A stretch of DNA of 6,561 nt, from contig DYRC01000231.1 of the NCBI GenBank assembly GCA_020718925.1, positions 1 through 6,561 on the forward strand. Reading direction: 5' to 3'. Source of the DNA: Desulfonema limicola (GTDB lineage: Bacteria > Desulfobacterota > Desulfobacteria > Desulfobacterales > DYRC01). Each line of letters opens with the position of its first letter. Positions within the stretch are counted from its first letter, which is position 1. Made by a program: the position numbers and the translations under genes. The notes beneath the pieces are model-generated. The model ran no database searches and had not been told where the DNA came from. It worked only from the letters and a program-made list of their open reading frames with translations. Of the stretch, positions 1 through 6,358 are shown in pieces.

Positions 1-14
1 GACATTCCGTAATA

Positions 15-36
15 GCGCGGCAATTTATTGCCGTGC
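15..36 (-). terminator. Hairpin after the chemoreceptor gene, probable terminator
   Basis: A 9-bp stem with one G-U pair (GCGCGGCAA against TTGCCGTGC) closes on a TTTA loop. It starts 16 bases beyond the stop codon of the chemoreceptor gene. The strand read by that gene continues as TATTACGG after the stem, so there is no clear U tract. It could be a weak intrinsic terminator or a 3' end stabiliser. The pairing is seen; the function is inferred from position. Confidence 0.5.
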
Positions 37-52
37 ATTGATTCTTTGATGA

Positions 53-2788
53 TTAATATTTCTCAAACTCCTCATACCCGGATCCGCTGTCTATGGCTAC
101 GATACGGCTGTCATCCTGTCCTACAAACGCATTTGCCGGAACGAGTTCGCCTTTTATGAAAGCTTTATCGCTATGAGGTGTATGAAACGATTTCCGATGT
201 CCCGCAAGGTATTTGGCAGGGCTTCGCTCGGTTTTGTCCCTACTGTCTATTCTGAAAAACTGAATGATACTCTGAAGCTGCTCCGCCTGCCCCAGCAATT
301 CATCCGCTGTTGCCGAGGTCTCTTCCGCAAGTGTCGCATTCTGCTGAATCACCTGATCCAACTGCTGAATTGCCTTGTTGATCTGCTGTGTGCCTCTGTC
401 CTGCTCATTACTCGCTGCGCTGATTTCCTGAACAAGTTCGGCGGTTTTCTGAATATCCGGCACGATTTTTGCCAGCAATTCGCCTGCTTTTTCCGCAATC
501 GCAAGGCTGCTGGTTGAAACATTGGTGATTTCTACGGAAGCCCGCTGACTCCGTTCCGAAAGTCTGCGGACTTCGGACGCCACCACCGCAAATCCTTTTC
601 CCTGTTCTCCGGCGCGGGCTGCTTCGATTGCCGCATTCAATGCCAAAAGATCTGTCTGACGGGCAATGTCTTCGATGATGGATATTTTTCCGGCAATTTC
701 TTTCATGGCAGCAAGCATTTCCGACACTGCTTGTCCGCTGATTTTAGCGTCTTCAGCGCATTTCATGGCTATTTTGTTCGTCTCTGCGGAATTTTCAGCG
801 TTCTGTCTGATATTGGCTGACATTTCTTCCATAGACGAAGAAGTTTCTTCGATTGATCCGGCTTGCTCTGTCGCGCCCTGAGACATTCTCTGCGCGCTCA
901 GTGTCATCTGCTGACTTCCCTCCGCAACATTATGCGCCGCGATTTTGACCTGCTCCACAATCTGCGAAAGCTTTCTCACCATTGCCGACAATGCTTTCAT
1001 CAGTTCATCCTGTGCGGATCGCTCGGCTAATGCCACCATAAGATTGCCTTCAGACATGCCCTGAGCAAGCTTGGTAATCTGATTCAGCGCATCTATCAGC
1101 ATGTTCAGATTATTTCTGATTTCATTGAAATCACCTTTGTATGTATCTGTAATTTTGGGCGGGATGTCGCCTTTGCTGATTCGGTCAACATAATTTGCCG
1201 CTACATTTAAAGGATTTATAACCGCATCAAGGGTGTCATTAACCCCTTTGATGATATTCTGATAAGCACCTTTGAATTTATCAGCATTCCCGCGCGTTGA
1301 GAGTTTCCCTTCCGTTGCCGATCTGGTCAGCATCGCGGTTTCAGCGACCACGCTGTTGAGCATTTTGATAATGGCGTTCAATGCCTGCATCAGCGTATCG
1401 CCGGAAGAACGTTCTTTGAAAACAACACTCAGATTTCCGGCTGCGATTTCTTTGGCAACCGAGGTGATCTCATTCATCGCATCAATCAACATATTCAGAT
1501 TATTCCTGATCGCATTGAAATCACCGTTATAAGAATCGGTAATTTTAGGCGGAATATCGCCCTTGCTGATTTTATCCACATACTCGGCTGCAACATTCAA
1601 GGGATTGATAACCACATCCAGAGTGTCATTCACGCCCCGGACAATTTCTCTGTAACCGCCTTCGAACTTGTCCGCATTTCCTCTGTTGCTGAGTTTTCCG
1701 TCAACTGCGGCTTTGCTGAGTGCTTTGGTTTCATCCACCAGAGCGCTGATATTTTTCTTCATCAGCATCAGCCACTCGTGAATCTGATCATCGGCTGAGG
1801 CTTTATCCATTGACGCTGACATATCGCCTTTGGCAATTTGGGTTACATAAGCTACCAGATCGCTTAACCATGTATGAACGCCGTTGATGGCATTTTTCAT
1901 CGTCAGATGATCGCCTTTGCATTGGATTTCGACCTTTTCTCTGAGATTTCCGCCCCGGATCAGCTTGAGTACCCTGTTTCCTTCTGCAATCGGCAGCAAA
2001 ATCGCATTCAATGTTTCATTAAAGCCCTTGGCAATCTCTCTGAATTCAAAATTGATTTTTTCATCTTCGGCGCGGATATCAAGATTTCCCTCTTTCGATG
2101 CTGCCACTAGCCGCTTTATTTCGGCAAGTAATACGGAAATAATATCTCCGATATTATTGGACAATATAAAACAGAGCAGCACAGAGATAACGATTCCTAA
2201 AATTATTATAATTATAGAAAATCTTACGGAATCATTTGAAATCACCAAATTTTCATCAGTACGTTCTTTTGCCTGACTGATTTTAAGTTCAAATAACTTG
2301 TTAATCGTATCGTCAATCTCTTTGGCAAGCAGAAACCCATCACCTCTCATTAAAACAATTGCCTTATCATCCTGTTCCGCACTGATCAATTTGATAATTT
2401 CCTCCCGAATCGGCGCAAATTTGGCAATATCGCTTTTTAATTTATGGAATGTTTTCCGAATCTCTTCCTTATGAATGGTTTTTTCAAACGCATCCATTTT
2501 TTCTTCAAGCTCCTTATCCAACGCCTTTATTGTCGTAACAAATGTCTGTTCTTTCACCTTATCTTTTTCAATAATCATATCCCTAAGATTCACACGGGTC
2601 CGTTGAAACAATATGGCGATATCGGCAATTTCTCCGAGCGGCTTGGTATTTATCTCATACATCGCTTTGTCAGCTTCTTCGATTTTGTGAATATTGATGA
2701 TACCTACATAGCCGACAATACCCATCAAAACAACCATCAGCCCCATCACATACATTACTTTTACCGCAAGTTTCGTGTTCTTAAACAT
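53..2788 (-). CDS. Methyl-accepting chemotaxis protein with 4HB sensor and a long HAMP array
   Basis: This is a transmembrane chemoreceptor that would control the kinase CheA through CheW. TM1 spans about residues 8-31, a 4HB_MCP-type periplasmic domain about 34-188, and TM2 about 190-210. Nine HAMP-like units fill about 213-610, and a signalling hairpin spans about 616-846. The hairpin tip is near canonical (QTDLLALNAAIEAARAGEQG at 711-730), with Asp713 where most receptors have Asn. Two sites fit the methylation consensus, with Glu pairs at 647/648 and 822/823. A polar tail (847-906) leads to EFEKY, which fits the aromatic pentapeptide pattern used to tether CheR. The ATG at 2788 follows AAGGAG (2796-2801) by 7 bases. 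No che genes lie nearby, so it is an orphan receptor. The ligand cannot be told from the sequence. The gene looks intact; the family call is very secure. Confidence 0.97.
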   Translation of the reverse strand: MFKNTKLAVKVMYVMGLMVVLMGIVGYVGIINIHKIEEADKAMYEINTKPLGEIADIAILFQRTRVNLRDMIIEKDKVKEQTFVTTIKALDKELEEKMDAFEKTIHKEEIRKTFHKLKSDIAKFAPIREEIIKLISAEQDDKAIVLMRGDGFLLAKEIDDTINKLFELKISQAKERTDENLVISNDSVRFSIIIIILGIVISVLLCFILSNNIGDIISVLLAEIKRLVAASKEGNLDIRAEDEKINFEFREIAKGFNETLNAILLPIAEGNRVLKLIRGGNLREKVEIQCKGDHLTMKNAINGVHTWLSDLVAYVTQIAKGDMSASMDKASADDQIHEWLMLMKKNISALVDETKALSKAAVDGKLSNRGNADKFEGGYREIVRGVNDTLDVVINPLNVAAEYVDKISKGDIPPKITDSYNGDFNAIRNNLNMLIDAMNEITSVAKEIAAGNLSVVFKERSSGDTLMQALNAIIKMLNSVVAETAMLTRSATEGKLSTRGNADKFKGAYQNIIKGVNDTLDAVINPLNVAANYVDRISKGDIPPKITDTYKGDFNEIRNNLNMLIDALNQITKLAQGMSEGNLMVALAERSAQDELMKALSAMVRKLSQIVEQVKIAAHNVAEGSQQMTLSAQRMSQGATEQAGSIEETSSSMEEMSANIRQNAENSAETNKIAMKCAEDAKISGQAVSEMLAAMKEIAGKISIIEDIARQTDLLALNAAIEAARAGEQGKGFAVVASEVRRLSERSQRASVEITNVSTSSLAIAEKAGELLAKIVPDIQKTAELVQEISAASNEQDRGTQQINKAIQQLDQVIQQNATLAEETSATADELLGQAEQLQSIIQFFRIDSRDKTERSPAKYLAGHRKSFHTPHSDKAFIKGELVPANAFVGQDDSRIVAIDSGSGYEEFEKY
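959..2128 (-). repeat. Three tandem 390-bp modules encoding triple-HAMP units in the chemoreceptor
   Basis: The modules cover residues 221-350 (1739-2128), 351-480 (1349-1738) and 481-610 (959-1348). Landmarks recur exactly 130 residues apart: Pro266/396/526, Gly234/364/494, Gly280/410/540 and Gly321/451/581. By hand count modules 2 and 3 share about 84 of 130 residues, highest in the middle (PLNVAA, ISKGDIPPKITD, GDFN-IRNNLNMLIDA). Modules 1 and 2 share about 31 of 130, without any gap. Each module contains three HAMP-like units of about 43 residues. This suggests an old triplication or a duplication of a duplication, with the last copy more recent or homogenised. Calling each unit a HAMP domain is inference from spacing and the GN/D-L pattern. 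Confidence 0.85.
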
Positions 2789-2828
2789 GGCAAATCTCCT
2801 TTTTTGTTAAAGCTAAACGATAATCTTT

Positions 2829-2858
2829 ATACTATTACATATTTGAACCGGGATTCAA
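2829..2858 (-). promoter_or_regulatory. Weak candidate promoter for the chemoreceptor gene
   Basis: On the minus strand TTGAAT (2853-2858) and TAGTAT (2829-2834) are separated by 18 bases and match the sigma-70 boxes at 4 of 6 positions each. The -10 box lies 40 bases before the receptor's ATG. The -35 box falls inside the inverted repeat at 2842-2893. TATAAA (2826-2831) overlaps the -10 box and is an alternative with poorer spacing. Chemoreceptors often use other sigma factors, and I saw no clear sigma-28 or sigma-54 site here. Confidence 0.3.
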
Positions 2859-2893
2859 GGGGTTTTTGATTATAAAAAAAATCCCGGTTCAAA
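2842..2893 (-). terminator. 14-bp inverted repeat between ettA and the chemoreceptor gene, probable terminator
   Basis: TTTGAACCGGGATT at 2842-2855 pairs perfectly with AATCCCGGTTCAAA at 2880-2893, leaving a 24-base loop. The repeat begins four bases after the ettA stop codon. The loop contains T and A runs that can pair and lengthen the stem. Read from ettA, the bases after the stem (TATGTAATAG) are not a U tract, so a classic intrinsic terminator is not proven. The 2843-2858 segment can also fold on itself (TTGAA, six bases, TTCAA). The site separates the four-gene cluster from the receptor gene. Confidence 0.55.
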
Positions 2894-2897
2894 ATGG

Positions 2898-4583
2898 TTA
2901 TGCTCTGGTCAACTGGCGGTATCGGATACGATGAGGCTGATCGGCAGCCGCACCCAGCCGGGCTTTCCGATCTGCTTCATACTCGGAATAATTACCGTCA
3001 AACCAGATGGCTTTGCTATCGCTTTCAAATGCAAGAATATGCGTGGCAATTCTGTCCAAAAACCAGCGATCATGGCTGATTACCACCGCGCATCCGGCAA
3101 AGTTTTCCAGAGCTTCTTCCAATGCGCGAAGGGTATTTACATCCAAATCATTGGTCGGTTCATCTAATAGCAGCACATTTGCGCCGGATTTGAGCATTTT
3201 TGCCAGATGAACCCGGTTGCGCTCCCCGCCGGAAAGCATTCCCACCTTCTTCTGCTGATCCGTGCCTGAAAAATTGAACCGCGCCACATACGCCCGCGAA
3301 TTGACTTCTCTTGCCCCCAGCCTGATCGTATCCTGTTTATCAGAAATCGCTTCCCAGATTGTCTGATCCGGCACAAGCACATCGCGGGTCTGATCCGCAT
3401 ACGCCATTTTAACGGTTTCTCCGATTCTGATGTTTCCCGAATCCGGCTTTTCCTGTTCTGTGATCATTTTAAACAGCGTGGTTTTCCCTGCCCCGTTGGG
3501 TCCGATAATCCCGATGATCCCGCCCGCAGGAAGCGAAAACGAAAGTTTTTCTATCAAAAGATTATCGCCGAACCCTTTGCTCACATGTTCAAATCGGATG
3601 ACCTCATTGCCCAATCTCGGTCCGGGCGGAATGTAGATTTCCAATTCCTTTTCGCGCTTCTCGCTTTCCTGAGAGAGCAGCGTTTCATACGATTTGATAC
3701 GCGCTTTGGATTTGGCGTGTCGTCCTTTGGGACTCATGCGGATCCATTCCAATTCGCGCTCAAGGGTTTTGACGCGCTGAGTTTCGCCTTTTTCCTCTTG
3801 TTTCAATCTGTTCTGTTTCTGATCTAACCATGATGAATAATTGCCTTTCCACGGGATTCCGGCACCCCGATCCAATTCCAAAATCCAGCCAGCCACATTA
3901 TCCAGAAAGTAGCGGTCATGGGTTACGGCAATCACGGTTCCGGCATATCGCTGAAGATGCTGCTCCAGCCATGCCACAGATTCGGCATCTAAATGGTTGG
4001 TCGGCTCATCCAAGAGCAGAATATCAGGATTCTGAAGCAGAAGGCGGCACAATGCCACGCGGCGTTTTTCTCCTCCGGACAGCACATTGACCGGCGTATC
4101 CGGCGGCGGACATCTCAGCGCGTCCATTGCCATTTCAAGCCGGGAATCCAAATCCCAAGCATCAAGCGTATCCAACCGATCCTGCACTTTTCCCTGCCGC
4201 TCAATGAGTTTGTTCATCTCGTCATCGGACATGGGGTCGGCAAATTTTTCATTGATCTGATTAAATTCTTCAAGCAGGTCTGCAATATGCTGAACGCCTT
4301 CCCGCGCCACTTCCCGAACGGTTTTGGTTTCCGTAACCAGCGGCTCCTGCTCCAGATAGCCGACCGTATGCCCCGGCGACAGAATGGTCTGTCCGTTAAA
4401 TTCTTTGTCAACTCCGGCGAGAATCCGCAGAAGAGAGCTTTTTCCTGACCCGTTCAAGCCCAGCACACCGATTTTGGCACCGTAAAAATAAGACAGATAA
4501 ATGTCTTTCAGCACGGGTTTTTTGTCATAATATTTGCTTACTCCGATCATGGAGTAGATAACCTTGTTTCCTTCATTGCTCAT
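2898..4583 (-). CDS. ettA: ABC-F translation factor EttA (energy-dependent translational throttle)
   Basis: This is a cytoplasmic ABC-F ATPase of 561 residues, close to the roughly 555 usual for EttA. EttA binds the ribosomal E site and links early elongation to the ATP/ADP ratio. Both ATPase cassettes look complete. Cassette 1 has Walker A at 42-50 (GLNGSGKSS), the LSGGE signature at 168-172, Glu193 in LLDEPTNHLD, and His222. Cassette 2 has Walker A at 361-369 (GPNGAGKTT), LSGGE at 450-454, Glu475 in LLDEPTNDLD, and His504. The EttA arm lies at about 93-139, and the charged interdomain linker at about 243-322 ends in IPPGPRLG. There are no membrane segments. An upstream TTG at 4610 would add nine residues but contains the ribosome binding site, so the ATG at 4583 is preferred. 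It is the last gene of the cluster. Other ABC-F subfamilies are less likely, because the residues around both cassettes read like EttA throughout. Confidence 0.93.
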   Translation of the reverse strand: MSNEGNKVIYSMIGVSKYYDKKPVLKDIYLSYFYGAKIGVLGLNGSGKSSLLRILAGVDKEFNGQTILSPGHTVGYLEQEPLVTETKTVREVAREGVQHIADLLEEFNQINEKFADPMSDDEMNKLIERQGKVQDRLDTLDAWDLDSRLEMAMDALRCPPPDTPVNVLSGGEKRRVALCRLLLQNPDILLLDEPTNHLDAESVAWLEQHLQRYAGTVIAVTHDRYFLDNVAGWILELDRGAGIPWKGNYSSWLDQKQNRLKQEEKGETQRVKTLERELEWIRMSPKGRHAKSKARIKSYETLLSQESEKREKELEIYIPPGPRLGNEVIRFEHVSKGFGDNLLIEKLSFSLPAGGIIGIIGPNGAGKTTLFKMITEQEKPDSGNIRIGETVKMAYADQTRDVLVPDQTIWEAISDKQDTIRLGAREVNSRAYVARFNFSGTDQQKKVGMLSGGERNRVHLAKMLKSGANVLLLDEPTNDLDVNTLRALEEALENFAGCAVVISHDRWFLDRIATHILAFESDSKAIWFDGNYSEYEADRKARLGAAADQPHRIRYRQLTRA

Positions 4584-4593
4584 ATTCAAAACA

Positions 4594-4598
4594 CTCCT
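4594..4598 (-). promoter_or_regulatory. Ribosome binding site that decides the ettA start
   Basis: AGGAG on the minus strand lies 10 bases before the ATG at 4583. It falls inside the possible nine-codon extension from a TTG at 4610. That TTG has only an A/T run before it and no Shine-Dalgarno match, so the ATG is favoured. Confidence 0.7.
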
Positions 4599-4616
4599 GT
4601 GATTTTTCAAAAAAAG

Positions 4617-5117
4617 TCAATCTGCCTGTTTTTTGGGCAGAAGTTTCATCCCTGCGGCAATAGCGATAGCAACAAAAATAAGGGCTATGGAAAGAAGCGG
4701 ACGGACAAAAAGCCATGCAGCAGAAATCGTGAGAAAACAAAGAGATGCGGAAATTAAGAAAGCGACAATGCCGACGCCGGTTTCGGCAATATTTCCGATA
4801 AACGGGATAACATCAGGCATCCTGGATGGCATTTTCAATACGATTGCCAACCCGAAAAACATCATAAAAAAACTGAAAAGCCTGAAAGCCCAAGGCAGAA
4901 TTTTATTTTTTTCAAGATCGATCTCCTTATCTGACGCTGAGTTATGTGTTGCAGCGTCTATGATGTTTTTTTTCAACGCCTGATAATGCGTCAGCGACCG
5001 TGTTTCATTGAGAAAAAGTATCGGAAAAGCTGCCACAAAAATCATCATACCGAAAAACGTCCCTTTTCTGAATATGCGGGAGATGCTGTTTGAAGATGCC
5101 ATATTATTTTCTAACAT
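4617..5117 (-). CDS. Short TMEM43-like integral membrane protein
   Basis: This 166-residue membrane protein has four likely membrane segments at about 20-37, 76-95, 111-135 and 138-157. The first ends in FPILFLNETRS, resembling the NEGR motif after TM1 in TMEM43 (LUMA) family proteins. The C-terminal part (FFMMFFGLAIVL, DVIPFIG, LTISAAWLFVRPLL) follows the family's closing three-helix region. The large soluble domain that usually separates these parts is reduced to about 38 mostly polar residues (39-75). The protein is therefore either a natural minimal form or an internally shortened one. The frame is open throughout. The ATG at 5117 follows AAGGAG (5125-5130) by 7 bases; Met6 is a less favoured start. 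It lies 24 bases after the Cys/His-winged-helix gene and 33 bases before ettA. The biochemical role is unknown. Confidence 0.75.
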   Translation of the reverse strand: MLENNMASSNSISRIFRKGTFFGMMIFVAAFPILFLNETRSLTHYQALKKNIIDAATHNSASDKEIDLEKNKILPWAFRLFSFFMMFFGLAIVLKMPSRMPDVIPFIGNIAETGVGIVAFLISASLCFLTISAAWLFVRPLLSIALIFVAIAIAAGMKLLPKKQAD

Positions 5118-5141
5118 TGCTTTTCTCCTTTTCCATCCGAC

Positions 5142-5501
5142 TTACCATAGGCAGATAAACTTATTGCCCGCTCTGAGTTCACCCCGCACTTTTTCAACAT
5201 GCCTGAGTGCGGCAATTTCCCGTTCAAGATCAGAAGATTTCATGTTCAGTTTTTCACACAATACCGAAGGTTCTGCCCCTCCGGTTTCTTTAAGAATATC
5301 CAGAATTTTCTGACGGATAGGCGTCAGTATTACCGCATTTCCTTCCCATTTTTCAAAAGACTTTGCGCTGTAAACCGCCCATGGATCGCAGGCTTTGGCA
5401 GGAGACAGCATATCCATATAGCAATCCTCGCAAAAGCACTGCCCGTGAAGCTCCCGATCTTCTCCCGGCTCAATCGTTGTCTGACATTTGGTGCAATTCA
5501 T
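5142..5501 (-). CDS. LIM-like zinc-binding protein with winged-helix-like C-terminus
   Basis: This 119-residue protein has two parts. Residues 1-30 hold a Cys/His cluster (Cys3, Cys6, His19, Cys22, Cys24, Cys27) in the frame CTKC...HGQCFCEDCYMD, which resembles half a LIM domain or a zinc ribbon. Cys38 follows in a CDPWAVY stretch. Residues about 58-119 (from LTPIRQKILDIL to the terminal NKFICLW) have the helix pattern and final strand of a winged helix, so it may bind DNA. No signal peptide or membrane segment is seen. The frame stays open upstream to 5597, but the ATG at 5501 has an excellent ribosome binding site and starts directly at the zinc motif. Its first 32 bases overlap the upstream gene, suggesting translational coupling. 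I infer a small transcriptional regulator, possibly of its own cluster. No specific family name is recognised. Confidence 0.75.
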   Translation of the reverse strand: MNCTKCQTTIEPGEDRELHGQCFCEDCYMDMLSPAKACDPWAVYSAKSFEKWEGNAVILTPIRQKILDILKETGGAEPSVLCEKLNMKSSDLEREIAALRHVEKVRGELRAGNKFICLW

Positions 5502-5910
5502 TGTTTTTTCTCCTTGTTTGAAATTCCATAAAAAGACGCCCCTGATGCCCGTTGATTTCAGGCTCGCTCTCCTTCCATTCGTAAATCCTGCAATCATCGC
5601 TCTGCTCAGACGGCGCGGAACAGCCGATAAACGGCATAACCGGGTCTCCGGCAGTTGAAGTATAATTGAGCAGAATTGCGTTTGTTTTGGAAATATCGCC
5701 GAATTCTATGAGACGGGTCATAAATATTTTGCACATTCCGCCAAAAAGATCGCTTGCCTGTTTGAATCCGGTGATACGCGCCTTAAACTGCTCAACGGCT
5801 CTTTCCCGATCATCGGCGCGGACAATCAGACTGAAATCGCCATGACGCCGCTCTGTTTCGGAATTTTCCTGTAAATTGCTTAAATATAAGAAATTTCCAA
5901 TATAAATCAT
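5470..5910 (-). CDS. Conserved-looking hypothetical protein, first gene of the ettA cluster
   Basis: I do not recognise a named family for this 146-residue protein. It appears soluble, with no signal peptide or membrane segment. The N-terminal half (MIYIGNFLYLSN, then RRHGDFSLIVRADD at about 21-34) suggests a small alpha/beta fold in which a strand precedes a helix (about 35-50). The middle contains an LNYTSTAGDPVMPFIGC stretch (81-97) whose fixed-looking Gly, Pro and Cys residues suggest conservation. The last 35 residues are polar. The ATG at 5910 follows AAAGGA by 8 bases, and a strong promoter lies just upstream. Its 3' end overlaps the next gene by 32 bases and carries that gene's ribosome binding site. 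The overlap and promoter support a real gene; the function is unknown. Confidence 0.75.
   Translation of the reverse strand: MIYIGNFLYLSNLQENSETERRHGDFSLIVRADDRERAVEQFKARITGFKQASDLFGGMCKIFMTRLIEFGDISKTNAILLNYTSTAGDPVMPFIGCSAPSEQSDDCRIYEWKESEPEINGHQGRLFMEFQTRRKNNELHQMSDND
5510..5515 (-). promoter_or_regulatory. Internal ribosome binding site for the Cys/His-winged-helix gene
   Basis: AAGGAG on the minus strand lies 8 bases before the ATG at 5501 and within the end of the preceding coding region. It fixes the start of the downstream gene and suggests that ribosomes finishing the first gene help initiate the second. Confidence 0.8.
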
Positions 5911-5946
5911 TATGATTTCCTTTCAGTTTGAAATAAATCATACCCC

Positions 5947-5975
5947 TTTATACCTCTTTATTAAAATAAACTCAA
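5947..5975 (-). promoter_or_regulatory. Sigma-70-like promoter of the four-gene ettA cluster
   Basis: On the minus strand TTGAGT (5970-5975) and TATAAA (5947-5952) are separated by 17 bases, matching the consensus at 4 of 6 and 5 of 6 positions. Transcription would begin near 5940, giving a leader of about 30 bases to the ATG at 5910. Spacing and position make it the best promoter candidate in the window. Confidence 0.65.
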
Positions 5976-5993
5976 TATCGTTTAAAATATTGA
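5972..5993. promoter_or_regulatory. Inverted repeat over the -35 box, possible operator
   Basis: TCAATAT (5972-5978) and ATATTGA (5987-5993) form a perfect 7-bp dyad around an 8-base centre. It covers most of the -35 box of the cluster promoter and extends upstream. A protein bound here would block RNA polymerase. In AT-rich DNA such a dyad can arise by chance, and no second copy was found. Confidence 0.35.
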
Positions 5994-6065
5994 CAATGGG
6001 ATATGGCAGTGGTGCAAGTGTCAGAGTTCAAAATTCGGCGTGGTTTAAGGGAAGAATAGCTGATT

Positions 6066-6353
6066 TTATTTGTTATGCTTTGTGCGATGTACAATTAATG
6101 TTCTATAAAAAACTCTATGAATTAGGCAGATTAATCGCTGTATCACATTCCGCCGAAATTCGCCAGACCCGGCAGTTTTGGTAAAATCAATCAGAGGTTC
6201 AATATGCTGTATCAGTTCTTTTTCTGACCAATAGCCGTGAATAAATTTTTTCTCATAGTCTCTGAATTTTTCAACATTCTGCCAATGCGGGTTGCATTTT
6301 TCTTTTCTCTGATGTATTTTAATGATAACTTGATATTTTAAGGAGGATTTCCG
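6066..6353 (-). pseudogene. Startless open frame, probable decayed gene end
   Basis: This minus-strand frame is open for 95 codons between stops at 6354-6356 and 6066-6068. It has no ATG, and no GTG or TTG near its beginning. Its first two thirds read like real protein, including CNPHWQNVEKFRDYEKKF, GYWSEKEL and AGSGEFRRNV, with a charged, aromatic-rich composition unlike the AT-rich surroundings. The last 20 codons look like noise. The C-terminal end of a reverse transcriptase (DGR- or group-II-like), which often ends in a helical stretch before an FRR-type motif, is a weak guess from memory. It could instead be chance open sequence. Confidence 0.4.
6340..6346 (+). promoter_or_regulatory. 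Strong ribosome binding site of the DUF433 gene
   Basis: AAGGAGG lies 12 bases before the ATG at 6359. It is a near-perfect Shine-Dalgarno match with slightly long spacing. No closer in-frame start exists, so it supports the chosen start. Confidence 0.75.
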
Positions 6354-6358
6354 TTAAG

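Larger units (their letters stand above)
5911..6358. other. AT-rich divergent intergenic region
   Basis: These 448 bases separate the minus-strand ettA cluster from the plus-strand DUF433 gene. They hold the cluster promoter, a dyad over its -35 box, and a startless minus-strand open frame (6066-6353) near the DUF433 side. For DUF433 only a poor promoter match was seen (TTGCAT at 6292-6297, 17 bases, TATTTT at 6315-6320). No RNA gene or terminal inverted repeat was found by eye. Confidence 0.6.

Noticed and set aside
173..517. Plus-strand open frame of 114 codons opposite the chemoreceptor gene
   Set aside because: It lies fully inside the receptor's strongly conserved signalling region on the other strand, with no ribosome binding site or family resemblance.
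711..730. Asp713 in place of the usual Asn in the receptor tip as a possible loss of function
   Set aside because: The corresponding bases (about 650-652) encode QTDLLALNAA, a variant I believe occurs in other receptors. The rest of the tip is intact.
2444..2869. Plus-strand open frame of 141 codons over the receptor's 5' end and the intergenic hairpin
   Set aside because: It is antisense to the sensor domain, has low-complexity Phe/His/Ile-rich sequence, and runs through the inverted repeat. It is a shadow frame.
3993..4448. Plus-strand open frame of 151 codons opposite ettA
   Set aside because: It lies within the first ATPase cassette of ettA on the other strand and shows no recognisable motif.
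5502..5597. Upstream extension of the Cys/His-winged-helix gene by 32 residues
   Set aside because: The extension overlaps deep into the preceding gene, while the ATG at 5501 has a strong ribosome binding site and begins at the zinc motif.
5912..6184. Plus-strand open frame of 90 codons in the intergenic region
   Set aside because: It has no ribosome binding site, lies over the divergent promoter and dyad, and its translation resembles no family.
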